Shown here: piece after piece, positions 25,555 through 33,142 of the stretch
Position numbering within the stretch: the first letter of the stretch is position 1
Layout of the letters: the number at the start of each line of letters is the position of its first letter
Assembly: GCA_003450815.1 (NCBI GenBank)
Contig: DMES01000037.1
Coordinates: forward strand, 1 to 64,000
Source: Elusimicrobiota bacterium
GTDB lineage: Bacteria > Elusimicrobiota > Elusimicrobia > Elusimicrobiales > UBA9959
Direction of reading: 5' to 3'
DNA length: 64,000 nt
Notes under the pieces: model-generated
What the model was told of the DNA's origin: nothing
The model's database searches: none
The model's input: only the letters and a program-made list of their open reading frames with translations
Made by a program: the position numbers and the translations under genes

Positions 25555-26856
25555 ATGAAAAAGATCTATATTCTGGACACAAACGTGCTCATTCACGATC
25601 CGCTTTCTTTTACCAAATTCGACGACAACACCGTTGTAATACCTATTTCTGTTCTGCAGGAGCTGGATACTTTCAAAACCGCCGGCGACGAGCGCGGAAA
25701 GAGCGCCCGCGTGATCTCGCGCCGCCTTGATGAGTACCGGGTTAAGGGCAAGCTTAATGTCGGAGTTAAACTTGAAAACGGCGGAACGCTGAAAATTGAG
25801 CTTGATCATCAGCAGGTGCTGCCGCCGGAGTTTAGGCTAACGGAGATGGATGACCGCATTCTTAACAGCGCTTTCTGGCTGGCCAAAGAAAAAAATAATG
25901 TGGTGCTGGTCACCAAAGATATTAATCTGCGCCTGAAATCAGATGCCGTGGGCATTAAGGCTGAGGATTACAAGGCGGGCAAGGTAAAGGTGGACGAGTT
26001 GTACCCGGGGTTGGAGTTCAGGGATGTTGGTTCCGCCGTCATAGATAAATTTTATAAAGACAAATCCGTAAAAAACGAAGCGGCGGACCTGGTGCCTAAT
26101 GAATTCGTCATTTTCAGGGCCAAGGAAGACCCGAAAAAAACGGCCATAGGCCGCTGCGACCCCGCGGACGCCTCGGTAATAAGGGCGCTTAGCCCGGAAC
26201 CGTCACCCTGGGGTATCAGGCCCCTGAACAAAGAACAGCGCTGCGCCATGGAACTTTTGCTCGACGATAATGTAAAGCTGGTAACCCTTATCGGCACGGC
26301 GGGCACGGGTAAAACGCTTATATCGCTGGCCTGCGGTCTGCAGAAAGCCGTTGACGACAATATTTACAAGCGGCTGATCATATGCCGTTCAGTGGTGCCC
26401 GTGGGACGCGACATCGGTTTCCTGCCCGGCACCAAGGAAGAGAAACTTTCCACCTGGATGGGCGCCATTTACGATAACCTTGAGATAATAATGGACAAGC
26501 GCCACCAGGAGGACTCCCTGCAGAAGTTCGAATACCTCCTGCAGAACGAGAAGATCGAAATAGCTTCCGTCAGCCATATCCGCGGCCGTTCGCTGCCAAA
26601 ACAATATATGCTGGTGGACGACGCGCAGAACCTGAGCCCGCACGAAATTAAAACCATACTGAGCCGCGCGGGCGAGGGCACCAAGGTGGTGGTGACAGGC
26701 GATCCCTATCAGATCGACAACCCCTACCTGGATATCGCCTCTAACGGACTTACCTATATAGTGGACCGCATGAAAGGCCAGAAGCTTTACGGCCATCTGA
26801 CCTTCACCAAAACCGAGCGCAGCCAGCTGGCGTCACTGGTGGCGGAGCTGTTGTAA
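25555..26856 (+). CDS. PIN-domain PhoH-family ATPase
   Basis: 433 residues from the ATG giving MKKIYILDTNVLIHDP (GGAAGG upstream). An N-terminal PIN nuclease domain (about 1-135) has LDTNVLIHD, the ELD triplet in SVLQELDTFK, and LVTKDINLR acidic positions. A C-terminal PhoH P-loop ATPase has Walker A GTAGTGKTLI, PVGRDIGFLPG and Walker B LVDDAQNLSPHE. This PhoH2/YlaK architecture is linked to RNA binding, helicase and RNase activity. Monocistronic; a hairpin at 26862-26885 follows. Confidence 0.93.
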   Translation: MKKIYILDTNVLIHDPLSFTKFDDNTVVIPISVLQELDTFKTAGDERGKSARVISRRLDEYRVKGKLNVGVKLENGGTLKIELDHQQVLPPEFRLTEMDDRILNSAFWLAKEKNNVVLVTKDINLRLKSDAVGIKAEDYKAGKVKVDELYPGLEFRDVGSAVIDKFYKDKSVKNEAADLVPNEFVIFRAKEDPKKTAIGRCDPADASVIRALSPEPSPWGIRPLNKEQRCAMELLLDDNVKLVTLIGTAGTGKTLISLACGLQKAVDDNIYKRLIICRSVVPVGRDIGFLPGTKEEKLSTWMGAIYDNLEIIMDKRHQEDSLQKFEYLLQNEKIEIASVSHIRGRSLPKQYMLVDDAQNLSPHEIKTILSRAGEGTKVVVTGDPYQIDNPYLDIASNGLTYIVDRMKGQKLYGHLTFTKTERSQLASLVAELL

Positions 26857-26861
26857 ACATG

Positions 26862-26885
26862 GGCTGCTGAAAAAAATCAGCAGCC
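26862..26885 (+). terminator. Hairpin downstream of the PhoH gene
   Basis: GGCTGCTGA and TCAGCAGCC form a perfect 9-bp stem with a six-A loop directly after the stop codon. The U tract is weak (TTGTG). Confidence 0.5.
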
Positions 26886-26889
26886 TTGT

Positions 26890-26973
26890 GATTACACGGA
26901 TTAGCAACAGCGATTACACAGATTATTTTGTATGAGAAAATCAGTGTAATCTTTTCAGGAATCTGTGTAATCC
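26890..26973. repeat. GATTACACAGATTA element D (minimal)
   Basis: Word copies at 26890-26903 and 26912-26925 face inverted copies at 26942-26951 (partial) and 26960-26972. Same geometry as elements A-C but with only about 16 bases between the two halves; ends just before the U32-like gene stop. Confidence 0.7.
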
Positions 26974-26979
26974 ATTTTC

Positions 26980-27801
26980 TTATGGGAACGGGCAATATAC
27001 CAGGCGGTCAACGCGCAGCTTCTTAAGTTCTTTTTCCGAAGAATAAAACTTATCGGGAAATTCAATAAACATTGTGTTCCCCCGTATCAGCAGTTTTTCC
27101 TTTATCCAGGGGTGGGTTACTTCGAACGCGCAGGCGCGGCATTCGCGGTCGCAGTCTATGCTGCGCACGGAATTGTCGGGCGCTATGTAGGGCATTCCAA
27201 CCATGCATGTGCGGGTGGTGGTCAGGTTCAGGTAGGGATAGTAAAGCGTAAGGCTGAATTTTTTCGGGTTAAACCCATAGGCTCTGTCTCTGAAGTTGGT
27301 GCGGGGTCTGATGCCTATGGTTGAAAGTTCATAGCGGTTTATACCGATTTTTGTGAAAAAGTCCAGCGCCAGCCGGTTGAGGACTCTGAGCTGGGTCCTT
27401 TTCAGCACGAAAATATTGTCGTAAAGCTGCCGCCCGATGTTTATCTTAAACGGCAGGTTTTCCCTCTCGGCCAGTTCAAGCGCGCCGAAGTCGTTGACGG
27501 TGATTTCAAGGTTGTTAATATCCAGTCGCCCCGCGCTGCGCAGTTTAATAAGTTTTTTGAAGACGGCGGTCAGACGCTTCAGTCCCTTTTCGCTTAAAAG
27601 CGGTGTTAGAAGGCAGACTTTTTTGCCTTTTTCCTGAAAGCGGACGATTTCCGAAACTACCGCGTTTTCCAGCAGATTTTCGCAAAATTCAGGCCCCAGA
27701 TAAACCCAGTCAAAACGCTCCAGCAGATCTTTAAGCCTGCCGGAATTCTCCAGCTTGGAAAAGGAGAGGCTGCCCAGCCTTATGCCGTGTTCAATGCTCA
27801 T
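26980..27801 (-). CDS. U32 peptidase-family protein, UbiV-like partner
   Basis: 273 residues (ATG at 27801; an in-frame TTG at 27807 would overlap the upstream stop). It has the U32 architecture without an obvious protease site. Cysteines in FCENLL, TCMVG and CDRECRAC give a 1+1+2 arrangement like the [4Fe-4S] ligands of UbiV. Similar by eye to the protein at 42413-43108 (shared FC-NLL, VNDFGALEL/VNDLGLLAL, SLTLYYPYLNL/AVSFHYPLACL). Translationally coupled to the UbiU-like gene upstream. Probably forms an iron-sulfur heterodimer with it; substrate unknown. Confidence 0.75.
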   Translation of the reverse strand: MSIEHGIRLGSLSFSKLENSGRLKDLLERFDWVYLGPEFCENLLENAVVSEIVRFQEKGKKVCLLTPLLSEKGLKRLTAVFKKLIKLRSAGRLDINNLEITVNDFGALELAERENLPFKINIGRQLYDNIFVLKRTQLRVLNRLALDFFTKIGINRYELSTIGIRPRTNFRDRAYGFNPKKFSLTLYYPYLNLTTTRTCMVGMPYIAPDNSVRSIDCDRECRACAFEVTHPWIKEKLLIRGNTMFIEFPDKFYSSEKELKKLRVDRLVYCPFP

Positions 27802-27803
27802 AA

Positions 27804-28760
27804 TCAAAATTTGTTTCCGTCCCAGCCTGTCATTTTTTCAATAAAACAGGCCCGGGCGTCTTTGTGCGGAAGTGTTGTGGAAAACTTTTCCACCAGGTCA
27901 AGCATTGCGCGCAATTCCCGCACCTTTTTTATTTTTATTTCACTCGCGTCCTGGCGGGTGCCGTATTTAAGGTAATTAACTCCCGCCGAAAAAAAATCAA
28001 AAAAAGAGGCGGCATTGGCCATTCTGGGCGCTCCGCCGCAGCCGAGCCTGACCGAGAGGCGTTTCATTACAGGGCCAAGACGCGGTTTCCAAGCCGGGTC
28101 CGTTTCAATACAACTGAGCGCCGGCAGTTTTTCAGCTTTGACATTCAGGCGGCACATGGAGCCGTCACGGATGGCGATATTTGGGGTGTAATGATCGGGG
28201 AAGTGCAGGTGGCAGCGGCCGTTCAGGTAAGCGCAGCCGAAAAAGCGGTAATCAAAAATTTCCGTTTCAACTTTGCGCGCGCGGCAAAGCTTTATGATTT
28301 CACGCGCTTCAAAAGGGGCCAGTTGATTCGGGAGTATCAGCCTTGAAACGCCCAGTTTTATAAAAAAACCGGCTGTCAGGCTGTTGAAACACGGTTGCAC
28401 CGAACTAAGGTGCAGTTTAGCGCGCAACTGCGGCTTAAGTTTTGACAACAGGCTGAACATGGAGGGGCTTGCGGTTATAAACGCGTCCACGCCGGACGCG
28501 TCCGCCGCGGCCAGGCGTTTCAGCAGACCGGCTTCCTGTTTAAGTGTAAATTCGGGCGCTATGCCGTTAACCGCAAGTGAAAGTTTCATGCCCAGGCCAT
28601 GTGCCGCGCGGACGGCGGTTTTAAGCGGACCGATGCCAGTGAGAGCGGCGGGTTTACCGAAGTGAGGCAGAGTGGCGACGGCACAGTAAAGCTCGTCCGC
28701 CCCGGCTTGGGCCAAAGGCTTGATTTCTTCCAGATATGAAAAGCAGGAGACTATTTTCAT
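27804..28760 (-). CDS. U32 peptidase-family protein, UbiU-like partner
   Basis: 318 residues. N-terminal FSYLEEIKPLAQAGADELYCA is the U32 TIM-barrel start; KLHLSSVQPCFNSLTAGFF and RLILPNQLAPFEAREI are family motifs. Cysteines GCAYLNGRC (C-x6-C), SMCRLN and LSCIETD match the four [4Fe-4S] ligands of UbiU-type proteins. Known UbiU-UbiV pairs perform oxygen-independent ubiquinone hydroxylation and related ones modify RNA; here a radical SAM gene lies 100 bases upstream, so a joint modification pathway is plausible but unproven. Confidence 0.8.
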   Translation of the reverse strand: MKIVSCFSYLEEIKPLAQAGADELYCAVATLPHFGKPAALTGIGPLKTAVRAAHGLGMKLSLAVNGIAPEFTLKQEAGLLKRLAAADASGVDAFITASPSMFSLLSKLKPQLRAKLHLSSVQPCFNSLTAGFFIKLGVSRLILPNQLAPFEAREIIKLCRARKVETEIFDYRFFGCAYLNGRCHLHFPDHYTPNIAIRDGSMCRLNVKAEKLPALSCIETDPAWKPRLGPVMKRLSVRLGCGGAPRMANAASFFDFFSAGVNYLKYGTRQDASEIKIKKVRELRAMLDLVEKFSTTLPHKDARACFIEKMTGWDGNKF

Positions 28761-28767
28761 ATGGAGA

Positions 28768-28855
28768 GATTGCAGTGATAAAACAACGATTGCGGTGATA
28801 TGGCGGAGATCATAGTAATTTCTTAATCGCTGTCATCGCTTCCCCTATCACCGTA
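28768..28855. repeat. GATTGCAGTGATA word element
   Basis: Two direct words GATTGCAGTGATA (28768-28780) and GATTGCGGTGATA (28788-28800) face inverted versions within AATCGCTGTCATCGC and TATCACCGTAA (28824-28855). Same paired-word palindromic design as the GATTACACAGATTA elements but a different word. Confidence 0.6.
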
Positions 28856-28863
28856 AGCTCCTC

Positions 28864-29784
28864 TTAAAATCTTTCGGGAGTTATGGAGAAAAGGTCTTTT
28901 TGTGAGGCCTTGAGTTCTCCGCCGCCGTGAACTTTCAGGTAATCAGGCCTGGCCCCGCAGCACGCGGGCTTAAGGCTGCAGCGCGAACAGGCGGGCCGGC
29001 GCGCCTTTGGGGCTATGCCGTCTTCAAGCACCCTGTCGCCGCGGCGCCAGCGCTGGAATTCAAAGGAAAACCCCTCAAATTTTTCCAGCGCGCAAAGCGG
29101 CATATTCTGCACCACCGCCTTGCGGCCTTTGAGCTTGAGGTTTGCGAGTGCCAGTTTGATAAACGGTGAAACCTGCGTATAGCGCGGCACTATTCCAGGG
29201 GCTTTGAGGGCTCTGCCTTTATTGCGCACAAAAGTAAAATTTACAAATGCGGCGCGCGGAAAATTTGCCGCCGTCCAGAGCGCGAACTCGGGCAGCTGGC
29301 GATAGTTTTCGCTTGAGATGATGTGGAAAAACCGCAGCTTTTCCTCGGCGCCGGCGGCTTTAATGTTAGCAAGGCCTTTAAGGGCCATCTGGAATTTTAT
29401 GCTGCGCGTTACTTTTGCGTAAATTTCAGCGCGGTGGGAGGGGAAGTTTACGGTAAAAAAATCGATATCAGCGGCCGCTTTCCGGCAAAAAGCGCGATCT
29501 GAGAGCGCCACGGCGTTTGTGGAAAGCATGAAATTTTTTACCCCCGCGGCTTTAAGCGCCTTTATCCAGTTAAAAAAATCCGTGCCGGCGGTGGGTTCGC
29601 CTCCGCCTTCAAGGCTTACGGCTTTCACCCCCGCGGTTTTTATCAGGGCGGCTGTTTTCAGGGGATCTTGTCTCTTTCCATCCGGAGGATTATGGCAGTA
29701 AAGGCAGTAGAGGTTGCAAGTGTGGGCCATGCTGACACAGGCCTGTTCGCTTATCCATTTATTTTTTTGTCCACAGTTCGCCAT
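28864..29784 (-). CDS. Radical SAM protein of the HxsC-like paralogue group, next to the U32 pair
   Basis: 306 residues. CNLYCLYC (C-x3-C-x2-C) near residue 23, EGGGEPTAG for SAM binding and LSTNAVAL. The C-terminal portion has NMPLCALEKFEG and CSRCSLKPACCG followed by DYLKVHGGGEL: the same lone Cys plus C-x2-C-x5-C-x-G pattern seen in the HxsC-like proteins between 40 and 53 kb. It therefore likely binds one auxiliary cluster. It heads a minus-strand unit with the UbiU- and UbiV-like genes, mirroring the association at 40467-43108. Confidence 0.8.
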   Translation of the reverse strand: MANCGQKNKWISEQACVSMAHTCNLYCLYCHNPPDGKRQDPLKTAALIKTAGVKAVSLEGGGEPTAGTDFFNWIKALKAAGVKNFMLSTNAVALSDRAFCRKAAADIDFFTVNFPSHRAEIYAKVTRSIKFQMALKGLANIKAAGAEEKLRFFHIISSENYRQLPEFALWTAANFPRAAFVNFTFVRNKGRALKAPGIVPRYTQVSPFIKLALANLKLKGRKAVVQNMPLCALEKFEGFSFEFQRWRRGDRVLEDGIAPKARRPACSRCSLKPACCGARPDYLKVHGGGELKASQKDLFSITPERF

Positions 29785-30067
29785 ATTGCCGGGTTCATTA
29801 TACCATTAAGAATTACCGTTGCGAATTGAATAAGTGAACAGGACGAATATGATGATTCGCAGGTTCAATTCGTGATGTCCATTGTCATTCGCTTTGAGTA
29901 TTGTTTCATTCAGCGGCCCCGGTGACAAGACGCTGCTTGCCCCAGACACACCCGGAAAAATAGGTGGGACTTTAGACCCATAATATTATGGGTCTTTTGG
30001 CACTTACTTCCCCCAACTCCGCACATTATCATATTATGGTGCACAAGCAGTCATAAAGGATAAAACA
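29785..30067. other. Divergent intergenic region with two inverted repeats
   Basis: CGAATTGAA (29822-29830) pairs with TTCAATTCG (29864-29872), and a continuous 22-base palindrome AGACCCATAAT/ATTATGGGTCT lies at 29974-29995, followed by TTTT. The latter could be a terminator facing plus, an operator for the RNase gene, or part of a leader structure. No known riboswitch recognised. Confidence 0.5.
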
Positions 30068-30634
30068 ATGAAAAAAACGAAAGCTGCGCTGCTCTCCCTG
30101 TCGGTCGTCTTGTTCTCGTCGGTGTTTTCTTTTTCCCAGCAGGTAAATGAAATCTCATCTCCTTCTCTGGACAATATCGCGTCCGAGGCGGCCTCCGCTT
30201 TCAGTCTGAGCGCAGAGCTCAATGTCCGGGAAAAACTTTCCGCCGGGCTCCCTCTGCCGCTGCCGGAAAACTCAGACAGGGCCCAGCAGTCGATCACTCC
30301 ACTCATTGAGGACCCTCTGCGCGTCAAGTGTATCCTGAAACTCATAAATGATATTTATGCCGGCGTGCACCTGCCGTTCAAAGAGGACGGGCAGATATTT
30401 TCGAATAAGGAAAAAATCCTGCCGCCCCAGGCCGCCGGCTATTATCGTGAATATACGCTTATAGTGCCCACTCAGTATCCCGGCACTGTCGTGGTGGGCG
30501 GCGTTACCTACCAGGTCCCTCCGTCTCTGTCAAAGCGCGGCCCTGAGCGGATGGTTATAGGCGGAGGAAAGACGATTTATTACAGCCCGGACCACTACAA
30601 GAGTTTTATAGAAATACAGGTGGTGAATAGTTGA
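30068..30634 (+). CDS. Secreted barnase/RNase Sa-type guanyl-specific ribonuclease
   Basis: 188 residues: Sec signal (about 1-24), a spacer region, and a C-terminal microbial RNase domain (about 105-188). Matches the family as IFSNKEKILPPQAAGYYREY with the catalytic Glu in YYREYTLIVP, Arg in RGPERMVIGG, and the catalytic His in YYSPDHYKSF. The N-terminal 80 residues have no recognised domain and may be a delivery or pro-region. The barstar gene overlaps its stop (TGATG), giving a toxin-immunity pair. Whether it serves competition, nutrient scavenging or regulation is not shown. Confidence 0.85.
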   Translation: MKKTKAALLSLSVVLFSSVFSFSQQVNEISSPSLDNIASEAASAFSLSAELNVREKLSAGLPLPLPENSDRAQQSITPLIEDPLRVKCILKLINDIYAGVHLPFKEDGQIFSNKEKILPPQAAGYYREYTLIVPTQYPGTVVVGGVTYQVPPSLSKRGPERMVIGGGKTIYYSPDHYKSFIEIQVVNS

Positions 30635-31050
30635 TGGAGCCGCCGGCCTTCGCATTAACACAGGAGGCTGTTGTAAAACTTGACGGTCCGGTTGCAAAAG
30701 CCGGGGAGGTGGAAAAAATTTTCACCGACCTCGGCTTTTTCTTTTGCCGGGTTGATTGCGCGGGCCTGGGCGGCAAAGGGGAGTTTATAACGGCCGTGGG
30801 AACGGGTTTCGGTTTTAGCGGCGTGGACGCGCACAATTGGGATTCGCTTGAGGATTCTCTGGGCTCGCTGCCATGTTTCAGAAAAGCCGCCGGTTACGCC
30901 GCGGTTCTTTCAAATTTTTCAGGTCTGCCGCCTGGGGAGCTGGCGCTTTTTGAAGAAGTGGTCCGCGATGCGGCGGCCGCGCTTTGGAGAAATTACTCCC
31001 TTCGGCTGAAAGTCGTTTTACTGAAACCCGAAAAATCCAGCCGGAAATAA
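30634..31050 (+). CDS. Barstar-family RNase inhibitor (immunity protein)
   Basis: 138 residues, no signal peptide, hence cytoplasmic. The barstar core is visible as CRVDCAGLGGKGEFITAVG and FSGVDAHNWDSLEDSLGSL, the latter matching the family's NWDAL-type motif. The ATG overlaps the RNase stop (TGATG), ensuring coupled synthesis; an in-frame TTG three bases earlier is a less likely start. Expected to block the neighbouring RNase before export. Confidence 0.85.
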   Translation: MEPPAFALTQEAVVKLDGPVAKAGEVEKIFTDLGFFFCRVDCAGLGGKGEFITAVGTGFGFSGVDAHNWDSLEDSLGSLPCFRKAAGYAAVLSNFSGLPPGELALFEEVVRDAAAALWRNYSLRLKVVLLKPEKSSRK

Positions 31051-31092
31051 ATTTCCCGGGCTGGGCTTGATGATTTACCGGATTGTTGTGGG

Positions 31093-31226
31093 TAAATATT
31101 CGGTGACCTTGTGTATCTTACACTGACCCTTGTTCGGTGTGTAGTGGCAGAGCTTGCTCTGCCAGCGGAAGAGGCAAAGCAAGCTTTGCCACTACAAGGG
31201 CAAATGACGGGTTCACCGAATATTTA
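31093..31226. repeat. Nested palindromic element
   Basis: Outer arms TAAATATTCGGTGA (31093-31106) and TCACCGAATATTTA (31213-31226) are perfect inverted repeats. They enclose a second palindrome, 31142-31163 and 31173-31194, whose 22-base arms (TAGTGGCAGAGCTTGCTCTG..) differ at two positions. A related inner sequence occurs at 20610-20640 inside element C. Resembles a miniature inverted-repeat element. Confidence 0.6.
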
Positions 31227-31294
31227 CTGTTGTGGTGTGGGGCACAATTCAATAAACAAGTGTGAATTTTTCTATAGGCGGACAAGGAAATACC

Positions 31295-32104
31295 ATGGTT
31301 GCTGAACTTAAACACAGGCAGTTATTGAGAAAAATTTTTTTCGCCGCTTTGCTGATCACCGCGACCGGTTCATTGAAAGCTGTTGAAAGTGTGCGCTTTA
31401 AAACAGCCGATGACTGCCTTGTTGCCGCCTCTTACCAGGCGCCGGCCAGGGGCGGGATGGTTTTTGTCAATGTGCACGGCCTTGGGTCTAATAAAGGCGA
31501 ATGGGCCCCATTTGAAAAAGTCCTTAAAGCGCGGGGGGTGGGCTGGCTGACGCTTGATCTGAGGGGGCATGGGCAAAGTGTTGAGTGTGCGGGTAAGAAA
31601 GCTGACTACCGGTTTTTTAGCGCTGAAGCCTGGAACTCGGCTGCCAAAGACATTGTTGCCGCGTCCGGGTATCTGAAAAAAAGGAAGATTCCCGCTTCAA
31701 GAACGGCGCTTTGCGGCGCGAGCGTAGGGGCGAATCTGGTTTTGAAAGCGGCGGTTGATCACTCACTTAAACCTGCCGCTGTAATAATGCTTTCCCCGGG
31801 TCTTATTTACGCAGGTGTCGGTATTGAGGAGTATTTCACGCGGCCGGGGCCTTTCCCCTTGTTGTTGGTGGCATCACCTGACGATTCTTATGCCTGGCAA
31901 AGCTCCAAGCGTCTTTTTGAAGCGGCAAACTCCCAAAAGCTCTCCGCCAAACAAGCCAGTGTCACTGGCGGAGAAGTCATTTTCAGGCAAGGTGTTTCAG
32001 GTCACGGAGTCAATATGTTTTCAGGCTCCGGAAAGCACTTAATGGAAGAAATTGCTGTTTGGGCCGCGGGCAATCAAGCTGTGGCGGCGGGAAGACAGAA
32101 CTGA
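31295..32104 (+). CDS. Exported or membrane-anchored alpha/beta hydrolase
   Basis: 269 residues from the ATG giving MVAELKHRQ (AAGGA upstream); a GTG 33 bases earlier is possible. An N-terminal hydrophobic segment (IFFAALLITATGSLKA) is a likely signal. The hydrolase fold shows the oxyanion region NVHGLGSNKGEW, LDLRGHGQS, the nucleophile elbow CGASVGANLVL with Ser, Asp in ASPDDSYAW, and His in GVSGHGVNMF. Probably an esterase or lipase-like enzyme; substrate unknown. Confidence 0.82.
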   Translation: MVAELKHRQLLRKIFFAALLITATGSLKAVESVRFKTADDCLVAASYQAPARGGMVFVNVHGLGSNKGEWAPFEKVLKARGVGWLTLDLRGHGQSVECAGKKADYRFFSAEAWNSAAKDIVAASGYLKKRKIPASRTALCGASVGANLVLKAAVDHSLKPAAVIMLSPGLIYAGVGIEEYFTRPGPFPLLLVASPDDSYAWQSSKRLFEAANSQKLSAKQASVTGGEVIFRQGVSGHGVNMFSGSGKHLMEEIAVWAAGNQAVAAGRQN

Positions 32105-32286
32105 AGCGCTGAAGGCTGTGGTTACCGGATTTTAGTACCATCCGACACCCCAGTTCTGACCTTGGTTTCCTTTTGATTTCCCCTGCTAACTTCCCCTTGT
32201 AAAATACGCCTTTATATATTAGACTATTAAAGCGCGCTGTGACCCGCATGGAAAAATCTGTACGGGTGGTTTTTTTGTTGAACTTT

Positions 32287-32306
32287 CCCCTGATAACAAC
32301 AGGGGG
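32287..32306 (+). promoter_or_regulatory. Hairpin that can mask the ribosome-binding site of the first surface-protein gene
   Basis: CCCCTG (32287-32292) pairs with CAGGGG (32300-32305), which overlaps the purine-rich ribosome-binding site six bases before ATG 32312. A CCCC...GGGG pair in the same place precedes the second copy (33120-33138), though the loop differs, suggesting selection for the structure. Confidence 0.45.
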
Positions 32307-32311
32307 ACTTT

Positions 32312-33082
32312 ATGGCAAATAGAAAATTTGTGATTTTAAGACTTAAACTAACCAGAAAGAGCTGTCTTTTCGCCCTGACGCTCGCTTTCCTGTGTTTTCA
32401 TCCGCGGCCACTTGGGTCGGAAACATTGACGCTTACCACTTACTATCCGGCCCCTTATGGCGCCTATATCAGCCTGCTTACCACCCAGCAGACCCTGCTT
32501 GCCCGCGACGGCAGCAGCGTGGGTATAGGGACATCGGGGCCTGTTCCCGCTAATATAAAGCTTTCGGTCCATTCCGGAACTACCCAAGGGAATATCTCAA
32601 TCAGCGGCGTATCAGACAACGGCGCCACTTATTCAAGTTTAACTCTAAATGACAATAATTTGGACAACAGGATAAATGCATGGGGGCTTGCCCATAAAAG
32701 GGCTCTTGGAACTGTGGAGGATAATGACTTCCAGATAGTGAGATGTAGAGGGGCTTGTGCGACACGTATGGATTTAGCTATTGACAATACCACCGGCAAC
32801 GTCGGAATACAAACAAACAATCCAGCGTATAAGTTCGATGTGTCAGGCGATGCCAGGGTGACTGGCGCCCTCAGAAGTCAGTGCACTGTCGTATGGTACT
32901 CCGGCACGACGTACTGCCCCGCCACCTATTCTTTTATGAGCAATTTGGGCGGTGGAGCCAGTTGCATTTCCGGTGGGCAATTGTTCCTTGGCGGAAATGT
33001 TAATACCCCGACTAGCTGGGTGCCGCATAGAGAAGAGAATTGTACCGGCAATATGCTTTGCTGCAGAGTACAAACAAACTAA
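32312..33082 (+). CDS. Exported surface/appendage-like protein, copy 1
   Basis: 256 residues. A charged start and hydrophobic segment (CLFALTLAFLCFHPRPLG) act as signal. The mature protein starts ETLTLTTYYPAPYGAY, a leader I associate with Elusimicrobiota exported proteins. Then come tail-fibre or adhesin-like repeats: GIGTSGPVPANIKLSVHSG, NTTGNVGIQTNNPAYKFDVSG and DARVTGAL, the pattern seen in phage tail-fibre tips and pilus adhesins. Six cysteines in the C-terminal 60 residues suggest disulfides. Near-identical over most of its length to the next gene. Role in attachment is inferred. Confidence 0.75.
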   Translation: MANRKFVILRLKLTRKSCLFALTLAFLCFHPRPLGSETLTLTTYYPAPYGAYISLLTTQQTLLARDGSSVGIGTSGPVPANIKLSVHSGTTQGNISISGVSDNGATYSSLTLNDNNLDNRINAWGLAHKRALGTVEDNDFQIVRCRGACATRMDLAIDNTTGNVGIQTNNPAYKFDVSGDARVTGALRSQCTVVWYSGTTYCPATYSFMSNLGGGASCISGGQLFLGGNVNTPTSWVPHREENCTGNMLCCRVQTN

Positions 33083-33142
33083 ACTGGCTTAAATGTAGGG
33101 GGGTTGTTATTGAGCTTTTCCCCGGCAATGATAGGGGGCTTT

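Noticed and set aside
29930..30000. A GEMM (cyclic di-GMP) riboswitch upstream of the RNase
   Set aside because: Fragments such as GGTGGGACTTTAGACCC look vaguely similar, but the conserved CAGGGCAAACC and GGGACGCAAAGCC blocks are absent.
32140..32311. A riboswitch in the leader of the first surface-protein gene
   Set aside because: Only an imperfect GACCCG/CGGGT hairpin with a T run and the ribosome-site hairpin are visible; no known aptamer consensus.
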